Positions 16,766 to 25,513 of a DNA stretch of 33,078 bases are shown piece after piece (position 1 is the first letter of the stretch; each line of letters begins with the position of its first letter). Source of the DNA: JAXGYX01 sp964487355 (GTDB taxonomy: Bacteria > Bacillota > Clostridia > Saccharofermentanales > Fastidiosipilaceae). The translations under genes were made by a program, and so were the position numbers. Location of the stretch: assembly GCA_964487355.1 (NCBI GenBank), contig CAZAPS010000018.1, positions 1 to 33,078 of the forward strand. Reading direction: 5' to 3'. The notes beneath the pieces are model-generated. The model did no database searches and had not been told where the DNA came from. It saw only the letters and a list, made by a program, of their open reading frames with translations.

Positions 16766-18475
16766 TTAGCATCCTTCGTATCCCGGCATGATCAAATCGT
16801 CCGGTCCCTTGCCCGCCGGAATCATTGGGAAAACATTTTCCATTGTCTTGACGCGGACACGCAACACCAGGGGCTTGCGATTATCGATAAACCACGTGAG
16901 CGCGTCGTCCAGCTCCTCTTTCGTCTGAATGTTTCGCGCCTGAATCTCATAGGCCTCGGCGATTTTGACGAAATCAGGGTTTTGAGTCAGCATCGATTGA
17001 CTATAATGCTCATCGAAAAACAATTCCTGCCATTGGCGCACCATCCCCAGTGTGCTGTTGTCCATAATCAGCACACAGACCGGCAATTGTTCTTGCTGGA
17101 GCAGGCCCAACTCCTGAATTGTCATCTGGAATCCGCCATCTCCGACGATCGCGACTGTGGGCCTTGTGGGATCCGCGTAACTTGCGCCAAGCGCCGCCGG
17201 CAGACCAAATCCCATCGTGCCCAGGCCACCCGAAGTCAAAAACGAGCGTGGGGACTCGATATCAAAGTATTGCGCCGCGAACATCTGATGCTGGCCGACG
17301 TCGGTCGCCACGATCGGATTCAATCCTTTGAAGCGTTTGGAGGTATGGGAGATGACGTAGGAGGTTAACAATGGTTGTTCGTAGACAACTTGTTCTTCAA
17401 TCAGATCGTTGAATTTCGTGGTCGTCTCAGCGAGCATTGTCAGCCACTCCGTCCAGTCCGGATCGAACTCTTCGGTCTTCTCCAGCGCCTGATTCAGGTG
17501 GTGCAAAAACCGTCCGGCGTCATCCTGCACGACGATGTCGGGCATCAGGCGCTTACCGATTTCCGATCCGTCGATGTCGACATGGATGACGACACGTTGT
17601 TTCGCGTTGCATTCGGAAGGGTTCGCGATCACCCTGTCACTCAACCGGCTGCCGACGATCAGCATCAGGTCGCAGCGTGCCAACGCCCGGTTGGACTGGA
17701 CGGTGCCGTGCATGCCGACGTGACCCAAATAGTTTGGATTGTCCGTCCGCAGAGCGCCTTTGCCCATCAATGTCGTGACACAGGGCAGTTGGATCGCCTG
17801 GCTCAATCGTTCGAGTTCGTTCGGGGCGCTGGGCGAAATGACGCAGCCGCCACCGGCCATCAGCAGCGGACGTTTGCTCGCGCGCAGGGCCTCGATGATT
17901 TTATCGACCTGGTCCTCGGCACGCTTGTGCATCGGGCGATGACGGCGGGTCGGACGCATCAAAGTCAGCTCATTGGGGATCTCCAGCGCCAGAATGTCTT
18001 TTGGAATATTGACCAGCACCGGTCCCGGTCTGCCCGAAGTTGTCATCTGCCAGGCCTCTTCCAAAGAAGGCAGCAGGTCCTCTTCATTCATCACCAGATA
18101 ATTATATTTGGTGATCGGCTCGGTGACGCCGGTGATGTCCGCCTCCTGGAAAGCGTCGGAGCCGGTGTCGCAGCGAGCGACAGCGCCGGTGATCGCGAGG
18201 ATCGGCACGGAGTCCAGTCTGGCGTCGGCCAAACCGGTCGCCAGGTTGGTGGCGCCGGGTCCGGAGGTCGCGAACACAACCCCCGGTTTGCCTGTGACCT
18301 TCGCGTATCCTTCGGCCGCGTGGATGGCTCCTTGTTCGTGTCGGGTTAAAATATGATTGAATTTGGCATTGTAAATCGCTTCATACAAAACCAGCACAGG
18401 GCCGCCGGGATAGCCAAAACCACATTCAACATTTTTCGCTTGCAAAAAAGCGATTACCAATTCCGCACCATTCAT
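16766..18475 (-). CDS. ilvB: Acetolactate synthase, large catalytic subunit
   Basis: ThDP- and FAD-dependent condensation of pyruvate with pyruvate or 2-oxobutyrate, the first common step of Val, Leu and Ile synthesis. 569 residues. Seen: RHEQGAIHAAEGYAKVTGKP with catalytic Glu47; FATSGPGATNLATGLADA; and the ThDP motif starting at GDGGF and ending 26 residues later at MDNS. These features and leu/ilv neighbours point to the biosynthetic enzyme rather than catabolic AlsS. No small regulatory subunit (ilvN/ilvH) is adjacent: the next gene is the DUF4080 radical SAM gene. The 74-base gap to ilvD carries AAAGGA before the ATG. Confidence 0.95.
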   Translation of the reverse strand: MNGAELVIAFLQAKNVECGFGYPGGPVLVLYEAIYNAKFNHILTRHEQGAIHAAEGYAKVTGKPGVVFATSGPGATNLATGLADARLDSVPILAITGAVARCDTGSDAFQEADITGVTEPITKYNYLVMNEEDLLPSLEEAWQMTTSGRPGPVLVNIPKDILALEIPNELTLMRPTRRHRPMHKRAEDQVDKIIEALRASKRPLLMAGGGCVISPSAPNELERLSQAIQLPCVTTLMGKGALRTDNPNYLGHVGMHGTVQSNRALARCDLMLIVGSRLSDRVIANPSECNAKQRVVIHVDIDGSEIGKRLMPDIVVQDDAGRFLHHLNQALEKTEEFDPDWTEWLTMLAETTTKFNDLIEEQVVYEQPLLTSYVISHTSKRFKGLNPIVATDVGQHQMFAAQYFDIESPRSFLTSGGLGTMGFGLPAALGASYADPTRPTVAIVGDGGFQMTIQELGLLQQEQLPVCVLIMDNSTLGMVRQWQELFFDEHYSQSMLTQNPDFVKIAEAYEIQARNIQTKEELDDALTWFIDNRKPLVLRVRVKTMENVFPMIPAGKGPDDLIMPGYEGC

Positions 18476-18549
18476 ACTTCTTTTTCCTTTAATCCATTTT
18501 CAGTGATCGTCATGGTCGACTGACTCTTCCGGCACTCGGGCTCGCAGGG

Positions 18550-20217
18550 TCAGATCTTCATACCCGCTCCCTCGGAAGCCTTGCCGGCCTGTTTGGCATA
18601 CCGCGCCAGCACACCGGTCAGCTTGCGATCGGGACACACCGCCTGTTTTCGATTCTTCAGCTCCGCTTCGGGGACATCCAGCGAAATGGTTCGCTTGGGG
18701 ATGTTGATCGAAATCAAGTCACCCTCTTGAACTTTGCCGATCAGTCCGCCGTCCACCGCCTCCGGCGTGATATGGCCGATCGACGCGCCCCGGCTCGCTC
18801 CGGAGAAGCGCCCATCGGTCAATAAGGCTACGGAGTTATCCAGTCCCATGCCGGCCAGCGCGCTGGTCGGACTTAACATTTCACGCATGCCCGGACCGCC
18901 TTTTGGCCCTTCAAAACGTATGACCACAACATCTCCGGGTTTGATCCGGTGTCCAAAAATCGCCTCGATCGCGTCTTCCTCGCTGTCGAACACCCTTGCC
19001 GGACCCTCGTGCACCAACATTTCGGGCAGCACGGCGCCTTTTTTCACCACACAGCCTTCGGGCGCGATGTTACCCGACAAAACCGCCAATCCTCCGTCCT
19101 CAGAGACAGGATCGGTGATCGGACGGATCACTTTGCCGTTGGAGCCTTTGTTTCCTTTGAGTCTCTCTTCCATGGTGCCATCGACTGTTTGCGCGTTCTT
19201 GTTAATCAAGTCTTGCTTGGCCAATTCGGCCATGACTGCGGAGATGCCGCCGTTGGCGTTCAGGTCGGTGATGAAATCCTCGCCGGCCGGATCCAGCTTG
19301 CAAAGCTGTGGCGTGGTCGCGGAATACTCCTCGATCTCGCTCATGGTCAGCGGGCTGTCCGCCTCGTGAGAGATCGCCAGCATATGCAACACTGAGTTGG
19401 TCGATCCGCCCAACGCCATGTCCACGCGCAACGCGTTCTCCAGGCTTTCTTTGGTCATGATCGCGCGCGCCGTTTTTTGCTCGGCCACCAAATCCATGAC
19501 TTTCATGCCGGCTTCTTTCGCGAGCCGTCTGCGATCCGCCAACACCGCGGCGATCGTGCCGTTGCCCGGCAGCCCCATGCCCATCGCCTCGGTCAGGCAA
19601 TTCATGGTGTTCGCTGTGTACATGCCTGAACAGCTGCCGCAGGTCGGACAGGCGCTTTGTTCAATCGTGCATAGATCTTCGGTCGTGATTTTGCCGGTGG
19701 ATTCAGCGCCCAGCGCCTCGAACACAGACATCAGCCCCATGCGGCCAAATTGTTGAGCGTCGCCGGGCAACATCGGACCGCCACTGACAAAAATCGAGGG
19801 CAAATCCAGACGCGCGGCGGCCATCAGCATGCCGGGCACAACTTTGTCGCAGTTGGGAATGAACACCACTCCGTCGAACATGTGCGCCTGCAACACAATC
19901 TCACAGGAATCGGCGATGTAGTCGCGGCTGACCAGCGAATAGTGCATTCCGTCATGATTCATCGCAAGACCGTCACAAACCGCGATCGCGGGAACCTCGA
20001 AAGGGACGCCACCGGCGAGACGGATGCCATCCTTGACCTGAGCGGCGATCTCGTTCAGATGGATATGTCCGGGCACAATTTCGTTAAAGGAGTTGATCAC
20101 GGCGATAAACGGGCGGTCCATCTCCGCCTCGGTCAGGCCGAGGGCGTACAGCAAAGAGCGATGGGGCGCTCGGTTCTTGCCGCTTTTAATGTTGTCACTT
20201 CTCATCGGTGTGTTCAT
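18550..20217 (-). CDS. ilvD: Dihydroxy-acid dehydratase
   Basis: Dehydrates 2,3-dihydroxy-isovalerate or -methylvalerate to the 2-oxo acid. 555 residues, standard length. Fe-S and Mg ligand regions are present: AVCDGLAMNHDGM (Asp82 region), FIPNCDKVVPGM (Cys123), CPTCGSCSGMYTANTMN (cysteines at 190, 193 and 196), and the C-terminal GRFSGASRGASIGHITPEA. The start at 20217 is chosen because GGAGGT sits 5 bases upstream and MNTPMRSDNIKSG matches the family; 34 further in-frame residues upstream lack a ribosome binding site. Separated from leuB by 172 bases containing a tandem repeat. Confidence 0.96.
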   Translation of the reverse strand: MNTPMRSDNIKSGKNRAPHRSLLYALGLTEAEMDRPFIAVINSFNEIVPGHIHLNEIAAQVKDGIRLAGGVPFEVPAIAVCDGLAMNHDGMHYSLVSRDYIADSCEIVLQAHMFDGVVFIPNCDKVVPGMLMAAARLDLPSIFVSGGPMLPGDAQQFGRMGLMSVFEALGAESTGKITTEDLCTIEQSACPTCGSCSGMYTANTMNCLTEAMGMGLPGNGTIAAVLADRRRLAKEAGMKVMDLVAEQKTARAIMTKESLENALRVDMALGGSTNSVLHMLAISHEADSPLTMSEIEEYSATTPQLCKLDPAGEDFITDLNANGGISAVMAELAKQDLINKNAQTVDGTMEERLKGNKGSNGKVIRPITDPVSEDGGLAVLSGNIAPEGCVVKKGAVLPEMLVHEGPARVFDSEEDAIEAIFGHRIKPGDVVVIRFEGPKGGPGMREMLSPTSALAGMGLDNSVALLTDGRFSGASRGASIGHITPEAVDGGLIGKVQEGDLISINIPKRTISLDVPEAELKNRKQAVCPDRKLTGVLARYAKQAGKASEGAGMKI

Positions 20218-20321
20218 AAATACCTCCGCTAATCCGGTCAGCCACTGGCTGGTTGGTGGTTGGGCACAGAGCGTGTCCTTAAACTGTATGGTTGTCATAT
20301 TGATGATGCCAAACGGCACAA

Positions 20322-20349
20322 GTGTTTATTTTAACGGTGTTTATTTTAA
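20322..20349 (-). repeat. Two direct copies of a 13-base AT-rich sequence upstream of ilvD
   Basis: GTGTTTATTTTAA occurs at 20322-20334 and again at 20337-20349, spaced 15 bases start to start, in the leuB-ilvD gap. The small dyad TGCC-AAAC-GGCA (20307-20318) is adjacent. This could be a regulator site or part of an internal promoter; no function is proven. Confidence 0.6.
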
Positions 20350-20389
20350 TCTTTTGACCATCGCGGTCAGCCAAGTCTCATGAAAAGGC

Positions 20390-21487
20390 TCACGTTAGTT
20401 CCGCCAGGACCTTATCGGTCATCGCCGCGCATCCCAACACCTGATCCTCATCAGTCGTCGTGCCCGGTAAAACAAGGTCCGCGCAGCGCCACCCGGCTTC
20501 GAGCACGCGGGCAACCGCGGCTTCGATCGCGGCGGCGGCCACTTCCTCGCTCAACGAGTGACGCAACAGCATCGCGGCCGATAAAATCGTAGCCAACGGG
20601 TTGGCCTTGCCACTTCCCGCGAGGTCGGGCGCCGAACCATGAATCGGCTCGTACATCCCCGGTCTGCCCGGCGTGCTCAGCGAGGCGGACGGCAACATGC
20701 CGATCGAACCTGTGATCATCGCCGCCTCGTCGGACAAAATATCGCCAAACAGATTGGTTGTCACAATCACATCAAACGAGCTCGGTCGTCTGACCAGCTG
20801 CATGGCCGCGTTGTCCACATAGAGGTGGTCCAACTCGACATCCGGGTAATCCTGAGCGACACGCTTGACGGTTTCTCTCCAGAGCCTTGAGCTTTCGAGC
20901 ACATTGGCCTTGTCCACAGAGGTCACTTTCCTCCGTCTGCCCTGAGCGGCTTGGAAAGCGATATGCGCGATGCGGGTCACTTCGGAAACACTATATCGCT
21001 CGGTGTCAAACGCGGACTCGCGGTCGGTCCCTTCACCCGATCTGCCCCGCTCACCAAAATAAATCCCACCTGTCAGTTCACGCGCGAACAGGATATCGAT
21101 TCCCTCACCGACAATATCCGGATGCAGGGGGCTGGCGGCGGCCAACGGCGGATGAAGCACGGCGGGGCGCAGATTGGCGAACAAATCCAGTTCGGAGCGT
21201 AACTTCAGCAAAGCCAACTCCGGTCGGCCGGACCCCTCGATGTGATCCCATTTGGGTCCCCCGACAGCGCCAAGTAAAACCGCGTCGGAATTCTTGCAGG
21301 CTAGAAGTGTCTGATCGGGCAATGGTGTGCCGTGTTGATCGTAAGCCGTGCCACCGACCGCGTGCTTATCCGTTTTCAACGAAAAATCGTGTGTTTCGGA
21401 CACCCGATCAAGAACGGCAAGGGCGCTCTCGATGATTTCCGGACCGATCCCGTCGCCGGGCAATACCGCTATTTTATACTGCTTCAC
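20390..21487 (-). CDS. leuB: 3-isopropylmalate dehydrogenase
   Basis: NAD-dependent oxidative decarboxylation of 3-isopropylmalate in leucine synthesis. 365 residues from the chosen start. Seen: AVLPGDGIGPEI, the substrate-binding block LLKLRSELDLFANLRP, ELTGGIYFGERGR, SVDKANVLESSRLW, and DILSDEAAMITGSIGMLPSASL. Start: GTG at 21487 is preferred because AGGTGA lies 8 bases upstream; an in-frame GTG at 21496 would add three residues with a poorer site. It overlaps the end of leuD by 14 bases (or 23), so translation is probably coupled. Confidence 0.95.
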   Translation of the reverse strand: MKQYKIAVLPGDGIGPEIIESALAVLDRVSETHDFSLKTDKHAVGGTAYDQHGTPLPDQTLLACKNSDAVLLGAVGGPKWDHIEGSGRPELALLKLRSELDLFANLRPAVLHPPLAAASPLHPDIVGEGIDILFARELTGGIYFGERGRSGEGTDRESAFDTERYSVSEVTRIAHIAFQAAQGRRRKVTSVDKANVLESSRLWRETVKRVAQDYPDVELDHLYVDNAAMQLVRRPSSFDVIVTTNLFGDILSDEAAMITGSIGMLPSASLSTPGRPGMYEPIHGSAPDLAGSGKANPLATILSAAMLLRHSLSEEVAAAAIEAAVARVLEAGWRCADLVLPGTTTDEDQVLGCAAMTDKVLAELT

Positions 21488-21983
21488 TCTGTTCACCTGA
21501 TTTCTTAATTGTATAGCCGAGCAAACCGTCAGCGGCGATGATTTTTTGAATGAACTCGGGGAAGGGCTCAGCTTGAAATGTCTCCCCTGTGGTCAGGTCG
21601 TGTATCACTCCCTTTGTAAAATCCACTTCGACGATGTCTCCGTCATTGATTTTTTCAGCCGCCTCGGCGCTTTCCATAATCGGCAAGCCCATATTGATGG
21701 CGTTGCGGTAGAAAATACGGGCGAACGAAGGGGCGATGACACAGCTGACACCGCTCGCCTTGATGGCGATCGGCGCGTGTTCGCGCGATGATCCACAGCC
21801 GAAATTCTCACCGGCGACAATCACATCGCCCGGTTCGACCCGCTCGACAAAGGTGGTGTCGAGATCTTCCATGCAATGCGCTGCCAGCGCGACGGGGTCG
21901 GCGGTTGTCAGATGGCGGGCGGGGATGATCACATCGGTGTCAACATTTTTACCATATTTAAAAACTTTTCCTTTGGCGTCCAT
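21474..21983 (-). CDS. leuD: 3-isopropylmalate dehydratase, small subunit
   Basis: Swivel-domain subunit that pairs with LeuC to isomerise 2- to 3-isopropylmalate. 169 residues, the short form found with the 420-residue LeuC class in Firmicutes and archaea. Seen: KYGKNVDTDVIIPARHL near the N-terminus and AGENFGCGSSREHAPIAIKA in the middle, both hallmarks of the aconitase swivel domain. AAAGGA lies upstream of the ATG at 21983. Lies between leuC (88-base gap with a hairpin) and leuB (overlap). Confidence 0.96.
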   Translation of the reverse strand: MDAKGKVFKYGKNVDTDVIIPARHLTTADPVALAAHCMEDLDTTFVERVEPGDVIVAGENFGCGSSREHAPIAIKASGVSCVIAPSFARIFYRNAINMGLPIMESAEAAEKINDGDIVEVDFTKGVIHDLTTGETFQAEPFPEFIQKIIAADGLLGYTIKKSGEQSEAV

Positions 21984-22046
21984 AGATAGTCCTTTCTTTG
22001 GCTTGCATTCTTAGGATTGCTGATAATCCTCTTTAAGGTTTAACAG

Positions 22047-22066
22047 AATCGTGGCAGGTCACGATT
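22047..22066 (-). other. Hairpin just after leuC in the leuC-leuD gap
   Basis: A perfect 7-bp stem AATCGTG/CACGATT with a 6-base loop, five bases past the leuC stop. No T run follows on the minus strand, so it is more likely an mRNA-stabilising or processing element than a terminator. Confidence 0.45.
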
Positions 22067-22071
22067 AACGC

Positions 22072-23358
22072 TCAATCGTCCAGTTCATCCGGACCGGCGA
22101 CGCGTCCCGCGACCGCCGAACAAGCGGCGACCGCCACACCCGCCAAATAAACTTCAGATTCCGGATGGCCCATGCGTCCGACGAAGTTGCGGTTGGTGGT
22201 GGACACGCATTTTTCGCCCGCGGCCAGGACACCCATGTGTCCACCCAGGCACGGTCCACAGGTCGGTGGACTCACCACTGCCTCCGCCTGTACAAAAATC
22301 TCAAACAGCCCTTCGCGCAGGCACTGATTCCAGACCCGCTGGGAGCCCGGGATGATGATGCAGCGAACCGATTCCGCCACTTTGCGATCCTTTAGATAGT
22401 GAGCGGCGATGCGCATGTCATCAATGCGTCCATTGGTGCAAGAACCAATCACGACCTGATCGATCTCGATCGGGTCGAAGCTGCCGATCACATGGCCATT
22501 CTCGGGCAGATGTGGGAACGCGACCATCAGCTCCAGTTCATCCAGATTGATCTCGTAGGTGGCCGTGTATCGTGCATCCTCATCCGCCTCATACACCACA
22601 TAATCTCCCGCCGCGTATCGCTCCGGAGCGACTCTTTGAATGAATTCCAAGGTGCGCTCGTCGACCGGGAAGATTCCATTCTTGCCACCTGCCTCGATCG
22701 CCATGTTGCAGACCGTGAAGCGATCGGTCATCGACAAAGAGGCGACCCCGGGGCCGGTGAACTCCATCGATTGATATAAGGCGCCTGAGACGCCGATTTC
22801 TTTAATTATATGGAGGATAAGATCTTTGCCACTCAGCGGAGCCTTCAGTTCGCCTGTCAGATGAAAGCGCAGCGCGGCCGGCACGCGGAACCAGGTTTGT
22901 CCGGTCGCCATCGCGCAGCCCAGATCGGTGCTGCCCACTCCGGTCGCGAACGCTCCAAGGGCGCCGTCGGTGCAAGTGTGAGAGTCCGCTCCAATCAGCG
23001 TGTAGCCCGGCATGACCAATCCGTTTTCGGGCAAGATGACATGTTCGATACCCATATCCTCCTTGCCCTGTTCAAAATAATTGGTGATCTCATATTCTCT
23101 GGCGAACTCGCGGATCAGTTTGGCGTGCTCGGCAGATTTGATATCCTTGTTCGGAGTAAAATGGCTAGGCACAATGCATACTTTGTCTTTGTCAAAGACC
23201 TGCTTGGCTCCGGTCTTCTTGAACACCTCGACGGCGGGAGGCACAGTGACATCATTACCCATCACCAGATCCAATCGCGCCTCGATCAGCTGGCCTGCGT
23301 GGACGGCGTCCAGACCCGCGTGGGCGGCCAGAATCTTTTGTGTCATTGTCATTCCCAT
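22072..23358 (-). CDS. leuC: 3-isopropylmalate dehydratase, large subunit
   Basis: Aconitase-superfamily subunit with a 4Fe-4S cluster. 428 residues, the short homoaconitase-like LeuC class. Cluster cysteines are visible in VIGSCTNGRIDDMR and SPPTCGPCLGGHMG. Also seen: IGADSHTCTDGALGAFATGVGSTD, and a C-terminus with FVGRMGHPESEVYLAG. GGGAG lies upstream of the ATG at 23358. First gene of the leuCDB-ilvDB run and divergent from the ABC-F gene across a 111-base gap. Confidence 0.96.
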   Translation of the reverse strand: MGMTMTQKILAAHAGLDAVHAGQLIEARLDLVMGNDVTVPPAVEVFKKTGAKQVFDKDKVCIVPSHFTPNKDIKSAEHAKLIREFAREYEITNYFEQGKEDMGIEHVILPENGLVMPGYTLIGADSHTCTDGALGAFATGVGSTDLGCAMATGQTWFRVPAALRFHLTGELKAPLSGKDLILHIIKEIGVSGALYQSMEFTGPGVASLSMTDRFTVCNMAIEAGGKNGIFPVDERTLEFIQRVAPERYAAGDYVVYEADEDARYTATYEINLDELELMVAFPHLPENGHVIGSFDPIEIDQVVIGSCTNGRIDDMRIAAHYLKDRKVAESVRCIIIPGSQRVWNQCLREGLFEIFVQAEAVVSPPTCGPCLGGHMGVLAAGEKCVSTTNRNFVGRMGHPESEVYLAGVAVAACSAVAGRVAGPDELDD

Positions 23359-23404
23359 AATATATATCTCCCATCATTAGTTTTGTTTATTAGAATACTC
23401 GTAT

Positions 23405-23420
23405 TTGTCAAACGGGACAA
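23405..23420. promoter_or_regulatory. Dyad TTGTC-N6-GACAA with a TTGACA box between leuC and the ABC-F gene
   Basis: The dyad lies in the 111-base divergent gap. On the minus strand a perfect -35-like TTGACA (23411-23406) overlaps it and points at leuC, but no good -10 is found at normal spacing. Candidate operator/promoter only. Confidence 0.3.
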
Positions 23421-23469
23421 TGTCGGCATGAGACAAAAACGAAATCTGAATATGTTAAAATATTCAACC

Positions 23470-25386
23470 ATGAGTATACTGAGCGTCGAAAACATTAGCA
23501 AATCTTACTTTGGCAAAAATCTTCTGCAAAACACCTCTTTGTCGGTCACCAAAGGTGACCGTGTCGCCCTGATCGGTGAAAACGGAACCGGCAAGACGAC
23601 CTTGTTTCGCATGATCGCGGGTGAGGAAAATCCGGACAGCGGACGCGTCGTGCTCGCGTCGGGAGCGCTGATTGGTTATCTGACACAACACACCGAGGAG
23701 ATGGGCGACCTGCGCGAATCATCTTTGGAGAGCGGCAGGCTGAGCGCGTTGGAAGATCAAATTCGTCAATTGGAAAATGAAATGGCCTGTTTCAGCGACA
23801 GCTCCGCCGCCGACTACAAAGCGGTGATGGAGCGGTATAATCGCGCGACGGCTGAATTCGAGGCCGCCGACGGCTACACTTACCGGGCGCGCATGGCGGC
23901 CGCGCTGGCCGGTCTGGGCTTGACCGGAGACAGCCTGCACCGCCCACTAGCCGGTTTGTCGGGCGGAGAGCGAATGCGGACCGCGATGGCGAGGCTGCTG
24001 ATCAACGAGCCTGATATTTTGTTGCTGGACGAGCCGACCAACCACCTGGATATCGACGCGATCGAATGGCTTGAAGACTATATCACGCGATACAGTGGAA
24101 CTGTGTTGTTCATCTCCCACGATCGTTCATTTATCAACAAAACCGCCACCACCGTCTGTGAACTGCGCGGCGCCAAGTTGCATATCTATTCGGGGGATTA
24201 TACAGCTTATCTTGAACAAAAAGAAATCGAACAAGACTTCGCTCGGCAGCAGGTCAAACGGCTGGACGAGGAAGTTGTACGACAAAAACAAATCGTCCAA
24301 ACTCTGCTCTCCCACCGCGATATGAGTGGTTATCACGCCCGTGAAAAAGTTGTCGAGAAGCTCTCCGACAAACTGTCGGCCGCACGCGAACAAGTCGCGG
24401 CCTCGGCCAAGCGAATGAATTTCCATTTCATACCAGAGACAAAAGCAGGCGATCCTCAGCGGGTGATTTTGAAAGCCGTTTCATTGACCAAACAATTTGA
24501 TGAGCGCAGTCTCTTTGTCGATGTCAACCTGGAATTGACCGCGTCCCAAAAACTATTCATCGCCGGACCAAACGGCTGTGGTAAATCCACATTGATTAAA
24601 GTGCTGACCGGCGCGGATGATCGATTCACCGGAACGGTGACGATTTCCGATACCATCACCTTCGCGCAGATGGGACAGTTCGTTGAGTTTGCCGACGAAA
24701 GCCGCACATTGCTGGAAGAGTTGCTGGCCCATTCAGAGTTATCCGAGACGGCCGCCAGGAATCTGCTCGCCCGGTTCGGTTTTCGCGATGTTGAGGTCTT
24801 TAAGGAAATCAATGTGCTGTCCGGTGGCGAGCGATCGCGACTTTATCTTTGTCGCCTGCTGGAAGAGAGGCCGGATTTGTTGTTTCTCGACGAACCGACA
24901 AATCATCTGGATATCAATTCGCGCGAGATACTCGAACAGGCGTTGGCCGACTACCCCGGCGCCATCCTTGGAATCTCGCACGATCGTTATTTTGTCGATC
25001 GCTGCGCCGACACGGTCGCAGGCTTTCTCGGACACGACGTCTGTCTGTTTGATTCATTTGAGCACTATAGAACAAAAGAGCGACTCCATCACCTGGCCGA
25101 ACGTGAACTCAAAGCGTTCGAGCGAGCTGAAGCTGTCGCGAATGAGCGGATGGACAAAAAACAGCGCTCCGCCAATCGCGCCGAACAGCGGCGCAATGTC
25201 GCGCGATTAAAAAAAGAACGAAGCAAACTGGAGCGGCGCATCGCCGCGCTGGAACAGGAAAAACAGCAAATTGAAACAAACCTGGACGCGGATACCGAAC
25301 CGCGGACATATGTGCGGTTGGCGAAGATCGATTCCGAGACCGAAACCGCTTACGAAAGACTGTTTGAGCTGGAAGAACAGCTCTGA
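23470..25386 (+). CDS. ABC-F family ATPase (tandem ABC domains)
   Basis: 638 residues, soluble, no membrane segment. Domain 1: Walker A GENGTGKTT (36-44), signature LSGGERMRTAMARLL, Walker B ILLLDEPTNHLD. A linker rich in Lys and Glu follows. Domain 2: GPNGCGKST, LSGGERSRLYLCRLL, LLFLDEPTNHLD. The C-terminus is a long coiled coil (NRAEQRRNVARLKKERSKLE and onward). ABC-F proteins act on the ribosome as translation factors or, in some branches, antibiotic-protection factors; the subtype is not determined (Uup/YdiF-like by architecture). The start at 23470 is chosen because MSILSVENISKSYF is the usual opening; in-frame ATGs at 23452 and 23428 are possible, and no start has a strong ribosome binding site. 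Lone plus-strand gene among minus-strand operons. Confidence 0.9.
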   Translation: MSILSVENISKSYFGKNLLQNTSLSVTKGDRVALIGENGTGKTTLFRMIAGEENPDSGRVVLASGALIGYLTQHTEEMGDLRESSLESGRLSALEDQIRQLENEMACFSDSSAADYKAVMERYNRATAEFEAADGYTYRARMAAALAGLGLTGDSLHRPLAGLSGGERMRTAMARLLINEPDILLLDEPTNHLDIDAIEWLEDYITRYSGTVLFISHDRSFINKTATTVCELRGAKLHIYSGDYTAYLEQKEIEQDFARQQVKRLDEEVVRQKQIVQTLLSHRDMSGYHAREKVVEKLSDKLSAAREQVAASAKRMNFHFIPETKAGDPQRVILKAVSLTKQFDERSLFVDVNLELTASQKLFIAGPNGCGKSTLIKVLTGADDRFTGTVTISDTITFAQMGQFVEFADESRTLLEELLAHSELSETAARNLLARFGFRDVEVFKEINVLSGGERSRLYLCRLLEERPDLLFLDEPTNHLDINSREILEQALADYPGAILGISHDRYFVDRCADTVAGFLGHDVCLFDSFEHYRTKERLHHLAERELKAFERAEAVANERMDKKQRSANRAEQRRNVARLKKERSKLERRIAALEQEKQQIETNLDADTEPRTYVRLAKIDSETETAYERLFELEEQL

Positions 25387-25426
25387 AGGTGAGAACCGCC
25401 ACGTATGCCGCTCTCACCTCCACGCT
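25387..25426 (+). terminator. Probable terminator hairpin after the ABC-F gene
   Basis: Inverted repeat AGGTGAGA/TCTCACCT (25387-25394 with 25412-25419) with a 17-base loop, followed by CCACGC and then four T. The T run is short and displaced, so termination may be weak. Confidence 0.5.
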
Positions 25427-25513
25427 TTTATGTCTCCATACCCCTCTTATCCGGTTTTTATCATAGCCAGGCGCGCGCATTGTCAGGCACTCGCACGATC
25501 ATGATCCGCTGAC

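Noticed and set aside
17375..18349. Plus-strand 324-codon frame
   Set aside because: Antisense shadow of ilvB; composition rich in Arg, His and Gln as expected from the complementary frame.
22047..22066. Terminator after leuC
   Set aside because: A good hairpin but no T run, and leuD follows in the same operon.
22810..23469. In-frame 220-codon extension upstream of the ABC-F start
   Set aside because: Antisense to leuC; ABC-F proteins start at MSILSVENISKSY-like sequence.
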